Shown here: piece after piece, positions 28,164-37,514 of the stretch
Layout of the letters: each line of letters begins with the position of its first letter
Numbering within the stretch: position 1 is the first letter of the stretch
Assembly: GCA_016718155.1 (NCBI GenBank)
Contig: JADKEH010000001.1
Coordinates: forward strand, 124,001 to 188,000
From: Candidatus Rhodoferax randersensis
GTDB taxonomy: Bacteria > Pseudomonadota > Gammaproteobacteria > Burkholderiales > Burkholderiaceae_C
Length of the DNA stretch: 64,000 bases
Direction: 5' to 3'
Program-made: the position numbers and the translations under genes
Notes under the pieces: generated by a model
Databases searched by the model: none
The model's input: the letters and a program-made list of their open reading frames with translations, nothing else
What the model was told of the DNA's origin: nothing

Positions 28164-30467
28164 TCAGGCTGGCACCGCTGTCACATCGCGCCTCGGCGGC
28201 GATGCCAGTCGCAACGCATTGAGCACGACCAACAGGGAGCTCGCCGCCATACCCAGGCCTGCCAGCCATGCTGGAAGCCAACCCAACACCGCCAACGGGA
28301 CACACATGGCGTTGTAGAGCGCAGCCCAAGCCAGATTTTGACGCACCACACGCATGGTACGCCGGGCCAGCGCAAGTGACTGCGCCACCATCGACAACCC
28401 GTCGCCCAGAATGACAAAATCGGCTTTTGCTTGCGCCAGCGGCACCGCATGGCCCAAGGCAAAGGACACGTGCGCCCCGGCCAGCGCCGGGCCATCGTTG
28501 AGGCCATCACCCACCACTGCCACGCGCCGCCCGGCGCGCTGCGCGGCCCGCATGACCTCCAGCTTGTCGTCAGGACTGCATCCGCCGCGCGCCTGATCCA
28601 CACCCAGGCGCTGCGCGACCACTTGCGTGGCCGCAGGGCTGTCGCCCGAGAGTATTTGAACCCGTATGCCACGGGCTTGCAGGTCCCCAATCAGGCCAAC
28701 TGCGTCGGACCGAAGCTCCTCGATCAACTCGAAGGACGCCAACCAGCCTTGATCGTCGGCCAGACTGCTCTGGAGCGTCGCCTGAGCCCCTTGGGCATGG
28801 CCGCAGAAGCTCGCCGACCCGAGACGACACGCACGCGGCGGGGACGTCTCGCTGGCGTGCACAAGCAGACCCGTAACGCCCTGCCCCGCCACTTCTGTCA
28901 CCCCACTCACCACCCAAGACTCGCTGACGCCACGCGCGCGGGCCACGGCGGCAAGCGCGCGCGACACTGGGTGCAGCGAATGGCAAGCCAGCGCGTAAGC
29001 CATGGCCAGCGCTTCGCCGGTGGTGACCCCGGGTCGAACCGTGATCACGCCGACACCCATTTCATCGCGCGTCAAGGTTCCGGTCTTGTCAAAAATCACT
29101 TCGTCGACCTCTGCCAAAACCTCCAGGGCCGACAAACTGCGCACCAGCACACCCCGGCGGGCCAGTTGACCGGCCGCCGCCAGCATGGCCGCTGGCGTGG
29201 CCAGTGACAGGGCACAGGGGCAAGTCACGATCAATACCGCCACGGCCACCATCAACGCGTGAGCGGGATCCGTTCGCCAGCCATACGCCGCCGCACCCAG
29301 TGCAGCAAGCAAGACCGCGATCACAAACGGCTTGGCAATAGCGTCAGCCAGACGGGCCACCGCTGGCCGTGACAGGGCGGCGCTCTCCATCAAGGCGGCG
29401 ATCTGCGCAAACCGCGTTGCCTGCCCGGTCTGCTCCACCCGCACCTGCACCACCGAGGTCAGGTTGTGACTGCCCGCCAGCACCCGGCTGCCGACGGCTC
29501 GCGCCAGCGGCAGGGCTTCACCCGACAGCAGCGCTTCATCGACCTGAGTCTGCCCCTGCACGATGAGCCCATCGGCGGGGAATGTTTCGCCCGCCACAAC
29601 CTGCACCAGATCACCGGTCACCAGGCGGGACACCGCAACACGCTCCGTTGTGCCCTCCGGAGATACACGCAGCACGCTGTCTGGCAAGCGGTTGAGCACG
29701 GCCTCCAGGGCGCCCGCGGTGCGGTCCCGCAAGCGCAGTTCCAGCCATCGACCCGACAGCAAGAAAAACACAAACATGGTGAGCGAGTCAAAGTAGACCT
29801 CACGACCAAAGATGCCCTGCGGGTCAAAAGTACCCGCCGTGCTGGCCACAAATGTGATCAACATGCCAAGCGCCACCGGCAGGTCCATGCTGACTTGGGC
29901 GTGCACGATGTCGCGCCAGGCCGCCTTGAAGAACGGCCCGCAACTGAACAGGATGACCGGCAAGGTCAACACCCACGAGGCCCACCGCAACAAGCGCTCC
30001 ATCTCCGCACTGAGGTCGCCAGGCGCCGCAACGTAGGCCGGGTAGGCGTACATCATGACTTGCATCATGCACAGGCCCGCTACCAACCAGCGCCACAGCG
30101 CGCGACGCGCCTCGATCAGACGCCGTTCGCGCACGAATACATCGTTGGCCGGAACCGCGCGATAACCCGCCGCGCGCACCGCCTTCAGCCACTGTGACGG
30201 CATGACCTGAGACGACGACCAACGCAGCCGAGCGCGGTGACTGGCAGCACTGACCTCCACCGACTGAACACCGGGCACCTGTCGCAGGGTGCTCTCGATC
30301 GTGATGGCGCAGGCCGCGCAGTGCATACCCTCGATGACGAGGTTGGACTCCCAAAGGCCGTTCGCCTCGTCGATCGGCTTGCCAAACGCAGCCCACTGCT
30401 GGGGGTCGTCCAGCACATTCTCATCGCGCGTCGGCATTGCTAGGGAGGGATCACTGGGCGGCTGCAT
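28164..30467 (-). CDS. ccoI: Copper-transporting P1B-type ATPase of the cbb3 locus (CcoI/FixI)
   Basis: P-type ATPase that exports copper to supply the CuB site of CcoN. Visible: an N-terminal metal-binding domain with GMHCAAC, eight or so membrane helices with the CPC ion site in VTCPCALSLATPAAM, the phosphorylation motif DKTGTLT, the TGES-like LSGEALP actuator loop and GDGLNDGPAL. The start is uncertain: ATG 30467 (767 residues, used here) or 30437; GTG 30542 would run across an FNR-like box. The Cys in the N-terminus of the long form lends it some support. Neighbours ccoS and ccoN are co-oriented. Confidence 0.92.
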   Translation of the reverse strand: MQPPSDPSLAMPTRDENVLDDPQQWAAFGKPIDEANGLWESNLVIEGMHCAACAITIESTLRQVPGVQSVEVSAASHRARLRWSSSQVMPSQWLKAVRAAGYRAVPANDVFVRERRLIEARRALWRWLVAGLCMMQVMMYAYPAYVAAPGDLSAEMERLLRWASWVLTLPVILFSCGPFFKAAWRDIVHAQVSMDLPVALGMLITFVASTAGTFDPQGIFGREVYFDSLTMFVFFLLSGRWLELRLRDRTAGALEAVLNRLPDSVLRVSPEGTTERVAVSRLVTGDLVQVVAGETFPADGLIVQGQTQVDEALLSGEALPLARAVGSRVLAGSHNLTSVVQVRVEQTGQATRFAQIAALMESAALSRPAVARLADAIAKPFVIAVLLAALGAAAYGWRTDPAHALMVAVAVLIVTCPCALSLATPAAMLAAAGQLARRGVLVRSLSALEVLAEVDEVIFDKTGTLTRDEMGVGVITVRPGVTTGEALAMAYALACHSLHPVSRALAAVARARGVSESWVVSGVTEVAGQGVTGLLVHASETSPPRACRLGSASFCGHAQGAQATLQSSLADDQGWLASFELIEELRSDAVGLIGDLQARGIRVQILSGDSPAATQVVAQRLGVDQARGGCSPDDKLEVMRAAQRAGRRVAVVGDGLNDGPALAGAHVSFALGHAVPLAQAKADFVILGDGLSMVAQSLALARRTMRVVRQNLAWAALYNAMCVPLAVLGWLPAWLAGLGMAASSLLVVLNALRLASPPRRDVTAVPA

Positions 30468-30485
30468 GGACACAGGGCAGTTTAC

Positions 30486-30499
30486 TTGACAACCATCAA
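30486..30499. promoter_or_regulatory. FNR-box-like site between ccoI and uspA
   Basis: TTGACAACCATCAA matches the FNR consensus at 9 of 10 positions. Its centre (30492.5) is 41.5 bp before a plausible uspA start near 30534, with the uspA ATG at 30554, so Fnr activation of uspA fits. For ccoI the geometry is less good and depends on the true start of that gene. Confidence 0.7.
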
Positions 30500-30553
30500 G
30501 GCAAGCCACCTCTCCTGGAGTAAGCTGCGGGCTTCCACTCACGAGGAGTTTTC

Positions 30554-30997
30554 ATGTACCAACGCATTCTGGTCGCTACCGACGGATCGACCTTGTCCAA
30601 AAAAGCGGTCAACAGTGCCATCGCAATGGCGGCGCTGACTGGCGGCGAACTGGTCGCCCTCAAAGTTGTGCCGCGCTACCCGCAGAGCTACTTCGAGGGC
30701 GGCTTGGCCCTGCAGGTCAGCGAAGTCGCTCGGGTTGAAAAGCAGTGGGCGGAAGACGGGCAAACAGTGGTTGATGCCGTGAAGAAGGCGGCGTTGGCCA
30801 AAGGCGTCACCGCCAAAGCCGTCACGGTCAAGTCCGACATTGTCTCGGAAGCCATCATCTCGGCCGCCAAAAAGCACAAATGCGACCTGATCGTGATGGC
30901 CTCGCATGGTCGGCGCGGCATCAAGCGCCTGTTGTTGGGCAGCGAGACCCAACACGTGCTGACCCATTCACACGTGCCGGTGCTGGTTCTTCGGTAG
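30554..30997 (+). CDS. Universal stress protein, UspA family
   Basis: 147 residues with the Usp fold: MYQRILVATDGSTLSKKAV at the N-terminus and the ATP-binding motif G-x2-G-x9-G(S/T) in ASHGRRGIKRLLLGSETQHVLTHSHVPVLVL, so it is of the ATP-binding class. ATG at 30554 follows CGAGGAG. Divergent from ccoI and preceded by an FNR-like box, it is probably induced at low oxygen together with the oxidase cluster. Confidence 0.93.
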   Translation: MYQRILVATDGSTLSKKAVNSAIAMAALTGGELVALKVVPRYPQSYFEGGLALQVSEVARVEKQWAEDGQTVVDAVKKAALAKGVTAKAVTVKSDIVSEAIISAAKKHKCDLIVMASHGRRGIKRLLLGSETQHVLTHSHVPVLVLR

Positions 30998-31046
30998 TTG
31001 CGCGCAGCGGTCAGTCGCCACCCCATCGCGACATGGCCCCTGTGCT

Positions 31047-32108
31047 CTACAAGGCCTGGGATTGCGTGGTCGGTTCAGTGAAGCGCTGGCGAATCTCCAG
31101 TACCGCAGCCCACTGATCGAGAAACGCACCCACACACTGCGGGTCGAAGTGTGTACCGCTGTTCTCGCGCAGATGGGCTGCGGCCTCATCCATGCTCCAG
31201 GCCTTTTTGTAGGGGCGGTGCGAAGTCAGCGCATCAAACACGTCCGCCACTGCGACGATGCGGCTGAACAGTGGAATGGACTCGCCCGCCAGCCCCTGCG
31301 GGTAGCCCGTGCCGTCGTATTTCTCATGGTGCCCCAGGGCAATTTCGGCGCCCGCTTGCAGTACCCGTGATGAACTGCCCTGCAGCAGATCGTGCCCATA
31401 GACAGCGTGTTGCTTCATCACCGCAAACTCAGCCGGATCGAGTCGCCCCGGTTTGAGCAGAATGGCGTCGGCGATACCAACCTTGCCGATATCGTGCATG
31501 GGCGCGGCTTCAAGAATCAGATCGAGGTCCGCCGTGGGCAGCTTCATGGCCCAGGCCGTCAATTGGGCGTAGTGCGCCATGCGCAAAATGTGTGCGCCGG
31601 TCTCCGGGTCACGGTATTCCGCCGCGCGAGACAAGCGCAACACGGTCTCTCGTTCACGTTGCACAATCTCGGCCGTGGCCTTGCGCACTTCGTCAGCCAG
31701 CCAGGCAGCCCGGTTGGCCAGCTTGCGCTGCACATCGCTCAAATTGAGCATGTTCTGGGTGCGCGCCAGGAACTCGATCTTGTCGACCGGCTTGGTCAGG
31801 AAGTCGTTGGCGCCCACGTCCAGCGCGCGGTAGCGCACCGGCTTTTGATCGCTGGCAGTCACCATCAACGCGGGAATGCCTTCTTTGCCAGCGGTGGCGC
31901 GGAACTGCCGGATGAAATCGATGCCGTCAAGCTCGGGCATCATGTAGTCAACTATCAGCAAGTCAAAGTCATGCGTGCGGGCCCACTCAAGCGCCTCGGG
32001 CGCGCGCGCAAAGGTGCTGGCTTCGCAGTCCCCCAGCTTCTTGACCAGCGCAGAGAACAACGCCAGGTTGACCTCATTGTCATCAACAATCAGCACGTGG
32101 TGAGCCAT
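31047..32108 (-). CDS. Response regulator with HD-GYP c-di-GMP phosphodiesterase output (RpfG type)
   Basis: 353 residues: receiver domain at 3-125 with phospho-acceptor Asp54 in DLLIVDYMMPELDG and the Lys of FLTKPVDK, a coiled linker, then an HD-GYP domain (about 165-350) with the metal site in PMHDIGKVGIAD and the signature ALGHHEKYDGTGYPQGLAGE. Such proteins hydrolyse cyclic di-GMP when phosphorylated. It lies 18 bp after the hybrid histidine kinase on the same strand, so they form a pair. Confidence 0.93.
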   Translation of the reverse strand: MAHHVLIVDDNEVNLALFSALVKKLGDCEASTFARAPEALEWARTHDFDLLIVDYMMPELDGIDFIRQFRATAGKEGIPALMVTASDQKPVRYRALDVGANDFLTKPVDKIEFLARTQNMLNLSDVQRKLANRAAWLADEVRKATAEIVQRERETVLRLSRAAEYRDPETGAHILRMAHYAQLTAWAMKLPTADLDLILEAAPMHDIGKVGIADAILLKPGRLDPAEFAVMKQHAVYGHDLLQGSSSRVLQAGAEIALGHHEKYDGTGYPQGLAGESIPLFSRIVAVADVFDALTSHRPYKKAWSMDEAAAHLRENSGTHFDPQCVGAFLDQWAAVLEIRQRFTEPTTQSQAL

Positions 32109-32126
32109 GGCGTCTTTCGATGTAGG

Positions 32127-34943
32127 TCAAGGTGAATCGGGCTGTCGCTGCGCGCTGCGGGCGTAAAGGGCCCGCACCAAGGCATTGACTTCAAGTACCA
32201 ACTGCTGCGACAGCGCACCGAAGTGCTCGGCAGCGTCACGCGAGGCTGCCAGTTCCAGGCGCTGGGCCAGCGCGCGCGCGGGCTCGGCGCCAAACATGCC
32301 CAGCGTACCCTTCAGGGCGTGGGCGCAATGCAGCAGCGTGGCCGAGTGCGCCTCGCCCGCCGCTCCGAGGGCGAGTTTGCTGGACTCCTGTGGCCATTGC
32401 GCCAGAAACGCCGCAGCGATGATGTCAACCACTTCCTGGTCCACCTGCAACAGCGCCGCGGCGTAGTCGAACGCGGGCTCGGGCCGGGCGGCGGGCCCAT
32501 CCCGTTCGGGCCCAATGGACGCCTGCAGTTCGGATCGACCGCGCGCCACCTCGCCGAGCATCTGCCTGAGCTTGCGAGCCTTGATCGGTTTGGCAATGTA
32601 GTCATCCATACCCGCCTGCAAACACAGGCGTCTGTCACCCGGGGAGGCGTTGGCGGTCATCGCAATCACATGGGTGTGATGGTGGGGTTGCTGGGCCCTG
32701 AGATGTCGCGTGGTCTGCAGGCCATCGAGCTGCGGCATCATCATGTCCATCAACACGACGTCAAAACGCCTCGCCGACAGGAGCGTGAGTGCTTGTACTC
32801 CATCATCGGCCAATTCAACGGTGTGCCCCCAGCGCAGCAACAAAGTTGAGGCCAGCTTCTGGTTGATCGGATTGTCTTCCACCAGCAGCACATCCAACGC
32901 GCCTTGCTCCTCACGCAGGGAGTGACGCGTGATCAAGGGCTCGCTGGAATACTCGCGCGGGTTCAGGATGCGAGTCAGCGCCAGCAGCAGTTCGTCGCGC
33001 GCCAGCGGCTTGGACAGGTAGCCGGCAAAGCCTCGTTCGCGAGAATGCTGTGCGTCGCCCTTGAGCCCGGCCGAGGACAGCATCACCATCGGCAGCTTGG
33101 CGCAACACGGCAACTCACGCAGCCGTCCAGCGGTCTCGAAACCGTCAAGGCCGGGCATGCACGCGTCGATCAACGCCAGGTCAAAACGCGGCGCATCGGC
33201 GCCTTGGGACCGCAGCAATGCCAGCGCCGCGGCGCCCGATTCAACTGCCGACACAATCACGTCCACGCCTTCAAGCGTTCGACTCAGCCAGGTGCGATTG
33301 TCGGCATTGTCATCAATCACCAGCATGCGCTGACCGGCCAGCTCCGCGATCAGCGGCCGACCGGTCTGGAATTGCGAGTCCAGCGCGAAGCCCAGCATGA
33401 ACTGGAACACGCTGCCTTCGCCCACCACGCTGTCCACCCAGATTCGCCCACCCATCACCTCCAACAATCGCGCTGAAATCGTCAGGCCCAGGCCCGTCCC
33501 GCCGTACATGCGGGTGATGGAGCTGTCCTGCTGGGCAAACGCCTCGAAGATAGCGCCCAGCTTGTCCTGTGCAATGCCAATGCCGGTGTCCCGCACCGAA
33601 AATTTCAGGTCGCAATGCCCACTGCTGACAGCCAATCTAGACAAGTTCAGCGCCACCTCGCCGTGCTCGGTGAACTTGATGGCGTTGCCCAGCAAATTGA
33701 GCAAGACCTGGCGCAAACGCCCGGGGTCCCCGAGCAAGTGCAAGGGCACGTCTGGCTCGATCTGGCACAGCAATTTGACACCCTTGCGATGCGCCTCAAA
33801 GGCAACCGTCTTGACGGCATCGCCCGCCAGTCTTCCCAGGTCAAACGCGATCGTCTCAACCACCACCTTGCCAGCCTCGATCTTCGAAAAATCAAGAATG
33901 TCATTGATAACCCGCAACAACGCGGTGGCCGATGTTTGCACGACCTCAAGGTATTCGCGTTGTACCGAATCCAGGTCGGTGTCGAGCGCCAGCTCGGTCA
34001 TCCCGATAATGCCGTTCATGGGGGTTCGGACCTCGTGGCTCATGTTGGCCAGGAAGTCCGACTTGGCACGGCTTGCCGCCTCGGCCGCGTCCCGGGCCAG
34101 GCGCAGCTCTTCCGAAGCCAGACGCTCGGCGCTGACATCCTGCCAGATCCCAGTAAACACGGCCGCGCCGTCCTCGGCCAAGTCGGGCTCCGGATTGGCC
34201 TCACCACGAATCCAGCGTCGCTCGCCATCGGGTAGGGTGATCTGGTACTCGTCGCGCCACGGCACGCGCAATCGCGCCGCCTCAAAAACGCCCCCCAAAA
34301 CCCGCTGACGCTCGGATTCACGCAACTGTGCCGAGGCCAGGTCAGAATTTTCGAGCAATGCAGCGCGGTCGATTCCGCGCACCTCTTGTACCCGGTCCGA
34401 CAGAAAAGTGAAGTCAATTCGTCCGGTGTGCACTCGCCACTGGAACACCGCGCCGGGCACGGAATTGGCAATCCGGCGCACGCGCGCCTCGGCCTGCTGA
34501 AGCGCCGCCTCCATGCGCTGGCGCTGCGCCATGTCGGCACGAATCGCCGCCCCCAAGTCGGCCATCAGCACCGAAAGCGTCTCCAGGCTGCTGTGCGTGG
34601 TCGGCGCCGGGTCGCCGCCCAGCGATGTCAGCAAGCTGGCGGCAGTGGCGCGCAGTGATTCAATGGCGCGCAGCCGACCTTCCAACTCCTCACGCAAACG
34701 GTCGTTGGCGTGGGTCAACTCGGTCGAGCTGAGTTGAAGGCTGCGGGTCTTGAGTTCGAGGTCCCGATCATTTTGGTCGTAGGCATCGTCCACTCGATCA
34801 AGGAATGCGCCCAAACCGGCCAGGACGCTTGCCGCCTGGGGCGAAAGACTGGTCGTTGGCACCAGCTCATGCAGCACCGCATCCAGTTGCGCGGGGTCCA
34901 CGCCCAGCAGGCGCTTGACTTGATCGGCCAAGAGATGATGCAT
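32127..34943 (-). CDS. Hybrid sensor histidine kinase (PAS-HisKA-HATPase-REC-REC-Hpt)
   Basis: 938 residues without an obvious membrane anchor. An N-terminal helical region with coiled-coil segments (about 60-150) precedes a PAS fold (about 165-285), the phospho-acceptor helix SHEVRTPMNGIIGM (His near 303), an ATPase domain with QVLLNLLGNAIKF and YGGTGLGLTI, two receiver domains (DACMPGLDGFET and DMMMPQLDGLQTT; the second with PINQKLAS and YIAKPIK) and a C-terminal Hpt with HALKGTLGM. All catalytic residues appear present. It probably feeds the HD-GYP regulator downstream. The signal is unknown; the soluble PAS suggests a cytoplasmic cue. Confidence 0.93.
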   Translation of the reverse strand: MHHLLADQVKRLLGVDPAQLDAVLHELVPTTSLSPQAASVLAGLGAFLDRVDDAYDQNDRDLELKTRSLQLSSTELTHANDRLREELEGRLRAIESLRATAASLLTSLGGDPAPTTHSSLETLSVLMADLGAAIRADMAQRQRMEAALQQAEARVRRIANSVPGAVFQWRVHTGRIDFTFLSDRVQEVRGIDRAALLENSDLASAQLRESERQRVLGGVFEAARLRVPWRDEYQITLPDGERRWIRGEANPEPDLAEDGAAVFTGIWQDVSAERLASEELRLARDAAEAASRAKSDFLANMSHEVRTPMNGIIGMTELALDTDLDSVQREYLEVVQTSATALLRVINDILDFSKIEAGKVVVETIAFDLGRLAGDAVKTVAFEAHRKGVKLLCQIEPDVPLHLLGDPGRLRQVLLNLLGNAIKFTEHGEVALNLSRLAVSSGHCDLKFSVRDTGIGIAQDKLGAIFEAFAQQDSSITRMYGGTGLGLTISARLLEVMGGRIWVDSVVGEGSVFQFMLGFALDSQFQTGRPLIAELAGQRMLVIDDNADNRTWLSRTLEGVDVIVSAVESGAAALALLRSQGADAPRFDLALIDACMPGLDGFETAGRLRELPCCAKLPMVMLSSAGLKGDAQHSRERGFAGYLSKPLARDELLLALTRILNPREYSSEPLITRHSLREEQGALDVLLVEDNPINQKLASTLLLRWGHTVELADDGVQALTLLSARRFDVVLMDMMMPQLDGLQTTRHLRAQQPHHHTHVIAMTANASPGDRRLCLQAGMDDYIAKPIKARKLRQMLGEVARGRSELQASIGPERDGPAARPEPAFDYAAALLQVDQEVVDIIAAAFLAQWPQESSKLALGAAGEAHSATLLHCAHALKGTLGMFGAEPARALAQRLELAASRDAAEHFGALSQQLVLEVNALVRALYARSAQRQPDSP

Positions 34944-35121
34944 GCGCCAGTGTGCCAGCGTTCGTTCAGGTGTCGGCCAGCTAGAGGGTGGTCGCAGTCA
35001 AGGGCGCGAGTGCCGCCGCGAGGGTGGAGGTGTCTTGCAAGACGGTCTGGGCTACTTTCACGGGTACGCTCCTCTTTTTTGCCGAACCAGCATTGTCACC
35101 ATGATAGCCCGCCATGCCGCG

Positions 35122-36690
35122 TCAGGTGCTGCGAAAGGCATCCGAGTACTGCTCGCGCAGCAGGCCCTTCTGCACCTTGCCCATGGTGTTGCGCGGCAGG
35201 TCGTCAACCACGAAGCATAGTTTGGGAACCTTGAAGTTGGCGAGTCTTGATTTCAATGCGGCAATGATCGCCAATGGATTCAGGTCACCCCCCGGCTTGG
35301 CGACCACCAGCGCGACCCCCACTTCGCCGAAATCGGTATGCGGCACACCCACCACCGCGCTTTCAGCCACCCCTGGCATCTCGTTGATACATGCCTCAAT
35401 CTCGGCCGGATACACGTTGTAGCCACCGCTGATGATGAGGTCCTTGCTGCGACCGACGATGGTCACGTAGCCCTGCGCATCCACCTTGCCGACATCGCCG
35501 GTTCTGAAGTAGCCATCCGCGGTGAACTCCTCGGCCGACTTCTGCGGCATGCGCCAATAGCCCTTGAACACATTGGGGCCCTTGACCTCGATACCACCGA
35601 TGTCGCCCACCGGCACGCTGCCGCCAGCGTCATCGCTGATACGCAGGCTCACGCCAGGCAGCGGCAAACCAACCGTTGCGCCGCGTCGCTCACCCTTTTC
35701 GGGAAAGTAGGGGTTGGAGGTCAGCATGACGGTCTCGCTCATGCCATAGCGCTCCAAAATGGTGTGCCCGGTGCGCACTCGCCAGGCCTCGAAAGTCTCG
35801 ATCAGCATCGGCGCCGATCCGGAAATGAACAGTCGCATACCCCGGGTCGACTCGCGACCGAGACCCGGCTCGGCCAGCAGGCGCACATACAAGGTGGGCA
35901 CGCCCATGAACACCGTGGCCCGCTGCATGGCCTGCAAGGCCACCTGGGGGTCGAAGCGGGACAGCCAGATCATCTTGCTGCCATTGAGCAAGGCGCCATG
36001 AATGGCGACAAACAGGCCGTGCACATGAAAGATCGGCAAGGCATGGATCAGCACATCCCCGCCTTGCTCGGCACTGCGCCAACCCCAGTAGTCCTTCAGT
36101 ACCTGCGCGTTGCTCAGCATGTTGCCATGTGTCAGCATGGCGCCCTTGCTGCGCCCGGTGGTGCCGCTGGTGTAGATGATGACGCCGAGGTCGTCGGGCT
36201 GACTGTGGACCACGGTGTGCTGGTCCGGGCAGTGCGCGGCACGTTGCAACAACGACCCGGTCCGGTCGTCGTCCAGGGTAAACACATGACGGGTGCCGGC
36301 TTTGAACGCGAGTTTGCTGACCCAGCCGAAATTGCGCGTGGTGCAGACCACCACCGACGGTTCGGCGTTGTCAATGAAGTACGCGATCTCGCCGCGCTGG
36401 TAGGCGGTATTGAGCGGCAGAAAAACATAGCCGGCGCGCAGGGTCGCCAGGTACAGCAGCATCGCTTCGACCGACTTTTCGACCTGCACGGCAATGCGCG
36501 CACCGGAGGGTAGTTCCAGCGAGCCCAGCAGATTGGCCAGCATGGCCGAGGCGCGCTCCAGGTCGCGCCAACTGTAGAACAGGCCGTTGTCGGTCTCGAC
36601 CGCCACGCTGTCTAGGTCAGCCGGGAAAGCCGCGCGCAAGGCGGCATACAGGTTGCTGTTGTTCGTTGGGTGCAGGTTCGAAACAGTCAT
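35122..36690 (-). CDS. matB: AMP-forming acyl-CoA ligase, probable malonyl-CoA synthetase (MatB)
   Basis: 522-residue ANL-superfamily ligase. The AMP-binding P-loop is YTSGTTGRSKGAML; other motifs are HALPIFHVHGLF, LERYGMSET, and the YRTGD-equivalent GYFRTGDVGKVD, then IISGGYNVYPAEIE and the catalytic C-terminal Lys in LPRNTMGKVQKG. The HALPIFHVHGL and ERYGMSE segments are characteristic of malonyl-CoA synthetases. It makes malonyl-CoA from malonate (or methylmalonyl-CoA). A malonyl-CoA decarboxylase is not in the window. The downstream neighbour begins 187 bp away; enoyl-CoA hydratase and Bug genes lie upstream on the same strand. Confidence 0.85.
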   Translation of the reverse strand: MTVSNLHPTNNSNLYAALRAAFPADLDSVAVETDNGLFYSWRDLERASAMLANLLGSLELPSGARIAVQVEKSVEAMLLYLATLRAGYVFLPLNTAYQRGEIAYFIDNAEPSVVVCTTRNFGWVSKLAFKAGTRHVFTLDDDRTGSLLQRAAHCPDQHTVVHSQPDDLGVIIYTSGTTGRSKGAMLTHGNMLSNAQVLKDYWGWRSAEQGGDVLIHALPIFHVHGLFVAIHGALLNGSKMIWLSRFDPQVALQAMQRATVFMGVPTLYVRLLAEPGLGRESTRGMRLFISGSAPMLIETFEAWRVRTGHTILERYGMSETVMLTSNPYFPEKGERRGATVGLPLPGVSLRISDDAGGSVPVGDIGGIEVKGPNVFKGYWRMPQKSAEEFTADGYFRTGDVGKVDAQGYVTIVGRSKDLIISGGYNVYPAEIEACINEMPGVAESAVVGVPHTDFGEVGVALVVAKPGGDLNPLAIIAALKSRLANFKVPKLCFVVDDLPRNTMGKVQKGLLREQYSDAFRST

Positions 36691-36708
36691 GGCTTGAGGG
36701 GCACAAGT

Positions 36709-37509
36709 TCAGAATCGGGGTTGGCGTTTGTCGATGAAGGCCATGACGCCTTCGCGGTGTTCGTCGGTGCTGGCATAGGCATAGGGGGCGCGGAGCACAT
36801 CTGCTACAGAATTTATAGCTGACGACAACAACAGGTCATTGCCATCACCCGCGTTGAGCGCACGAAGGGTCTGTTTGTTCAGGCGCGCGGCCTGGGGCGC
36901 CAGACTGGCCACGCGCGTGGCGGTGTCGTGCACATCTTGCCCCACCCGATCGTCGACCAGAACCCGGCTCAGGAAACCGCGCGTCGCCATTTCGGAGGCG
37001 GTGAACACGGCCGCCTCCAGCAGCATCTGGCGTGCCGTCATGGCGCCGAGTTCTCGCGTCACCAACGCGGCCTCGCGCGGCGCCATGGGGAACCCGAGCC
37101 TGGCGATCGGGGCGCCAAAGCGGGCCGATTGACTGGCCACGCGAATGTCACAACAACTGGCAATCTCGACCCCCGCACCCATGCAGTGGCCTTCGATCTG
37201 CGCGATGATCGGCACATCGCAGGCCAACATCGCTTGCAGCGCGCCCCACACCTCGTCCTCATGGAACGTGCGCAGGCTGGCTTCCTCAAAACGAAACGCC
37301 GTGTATTCCGAAATATCCCCGCCGGCGCAGAAGTGCCCATCCCGCCCTCGCACCACCACACAACGCAGACCGGGGCTGGCCTGCGCCGCTTCAAAGACTG
37401 ACCGCAAGGCACGCCACATCGCGCGCGACATCGCGTTGAACTTGCCAGGATGGCTGATGGTGACCCAGCCCACCGCGGCGATTTGCTCGAAATCGATGCT
37501 GCCGCTCAT
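36709..37509 (-). CDS. Enoyl-CoA hydratase/isomerase family protein
   Basis: 266 residues from ATG 37509 (MSGSIDFEQIAAVGWVTISHP); a TTG three codons earlier overlaps the Bug gene stop. Crotonase fold: oxyanion-hole residues lie in FCAGGDISEYTAF and AHCMGAGVEIASCCDIRVAS, plus RFGAPIARLGFPMAP and LVTRELGAMTARQMLLEA. One catalytic Glu of the hydratases cannot be confirmed by eye, so an isomerase or hydrolase activity is possible. Being next to MatB suggests handling of malonyl-/acyl-CoA intermediates. A GCTAC hairpin lies in its 3' part. Confidence 0.9.
   Translation of the reverse strand: MSGSIDFEQIAAVGWVTISHPGKFNAMSRAMWRALRSVFEAAQASPGLRCVVVRGRDGHFCAGGDISEYTAFRFEEASLRTFHEDEVWGALQAMLACDVPIIAQIEGHCMGAGVEIASCCDIRVASQSARFGAPIARLGFPMAPREAALVTRELGAMTARQMLLEAAVFTASEMATRGFLSRVLVDDRVGQDVHDTATRVASLAPQAARLNKQTLRALNAGDGNDLLLSSAINSVADVLRAPYAYASTDEHREGVMAFIDKRQPRF
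36803..36819. repeat. Short hairpin GCTAC-N7-ATAGC, copy C (inside enoyl-CoA hydratase gene)
   Basis: GCTAC at 36803-36807 and ATAGC at 36815-36819 flank the 7-base spacer AGAATTT. One arm pair is imperfect (C-A) compared with copies A and B, while the spacing is identical. Confidence 0.45.
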
Positions 37510-37514
37510 TCCAC

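Noticed and set aside
30468..30542. Start of ccoI at GTG 30542
   Set aside because: It would place the FNR-like box inside the gene and has no ribosome site; kept only as an alternative.
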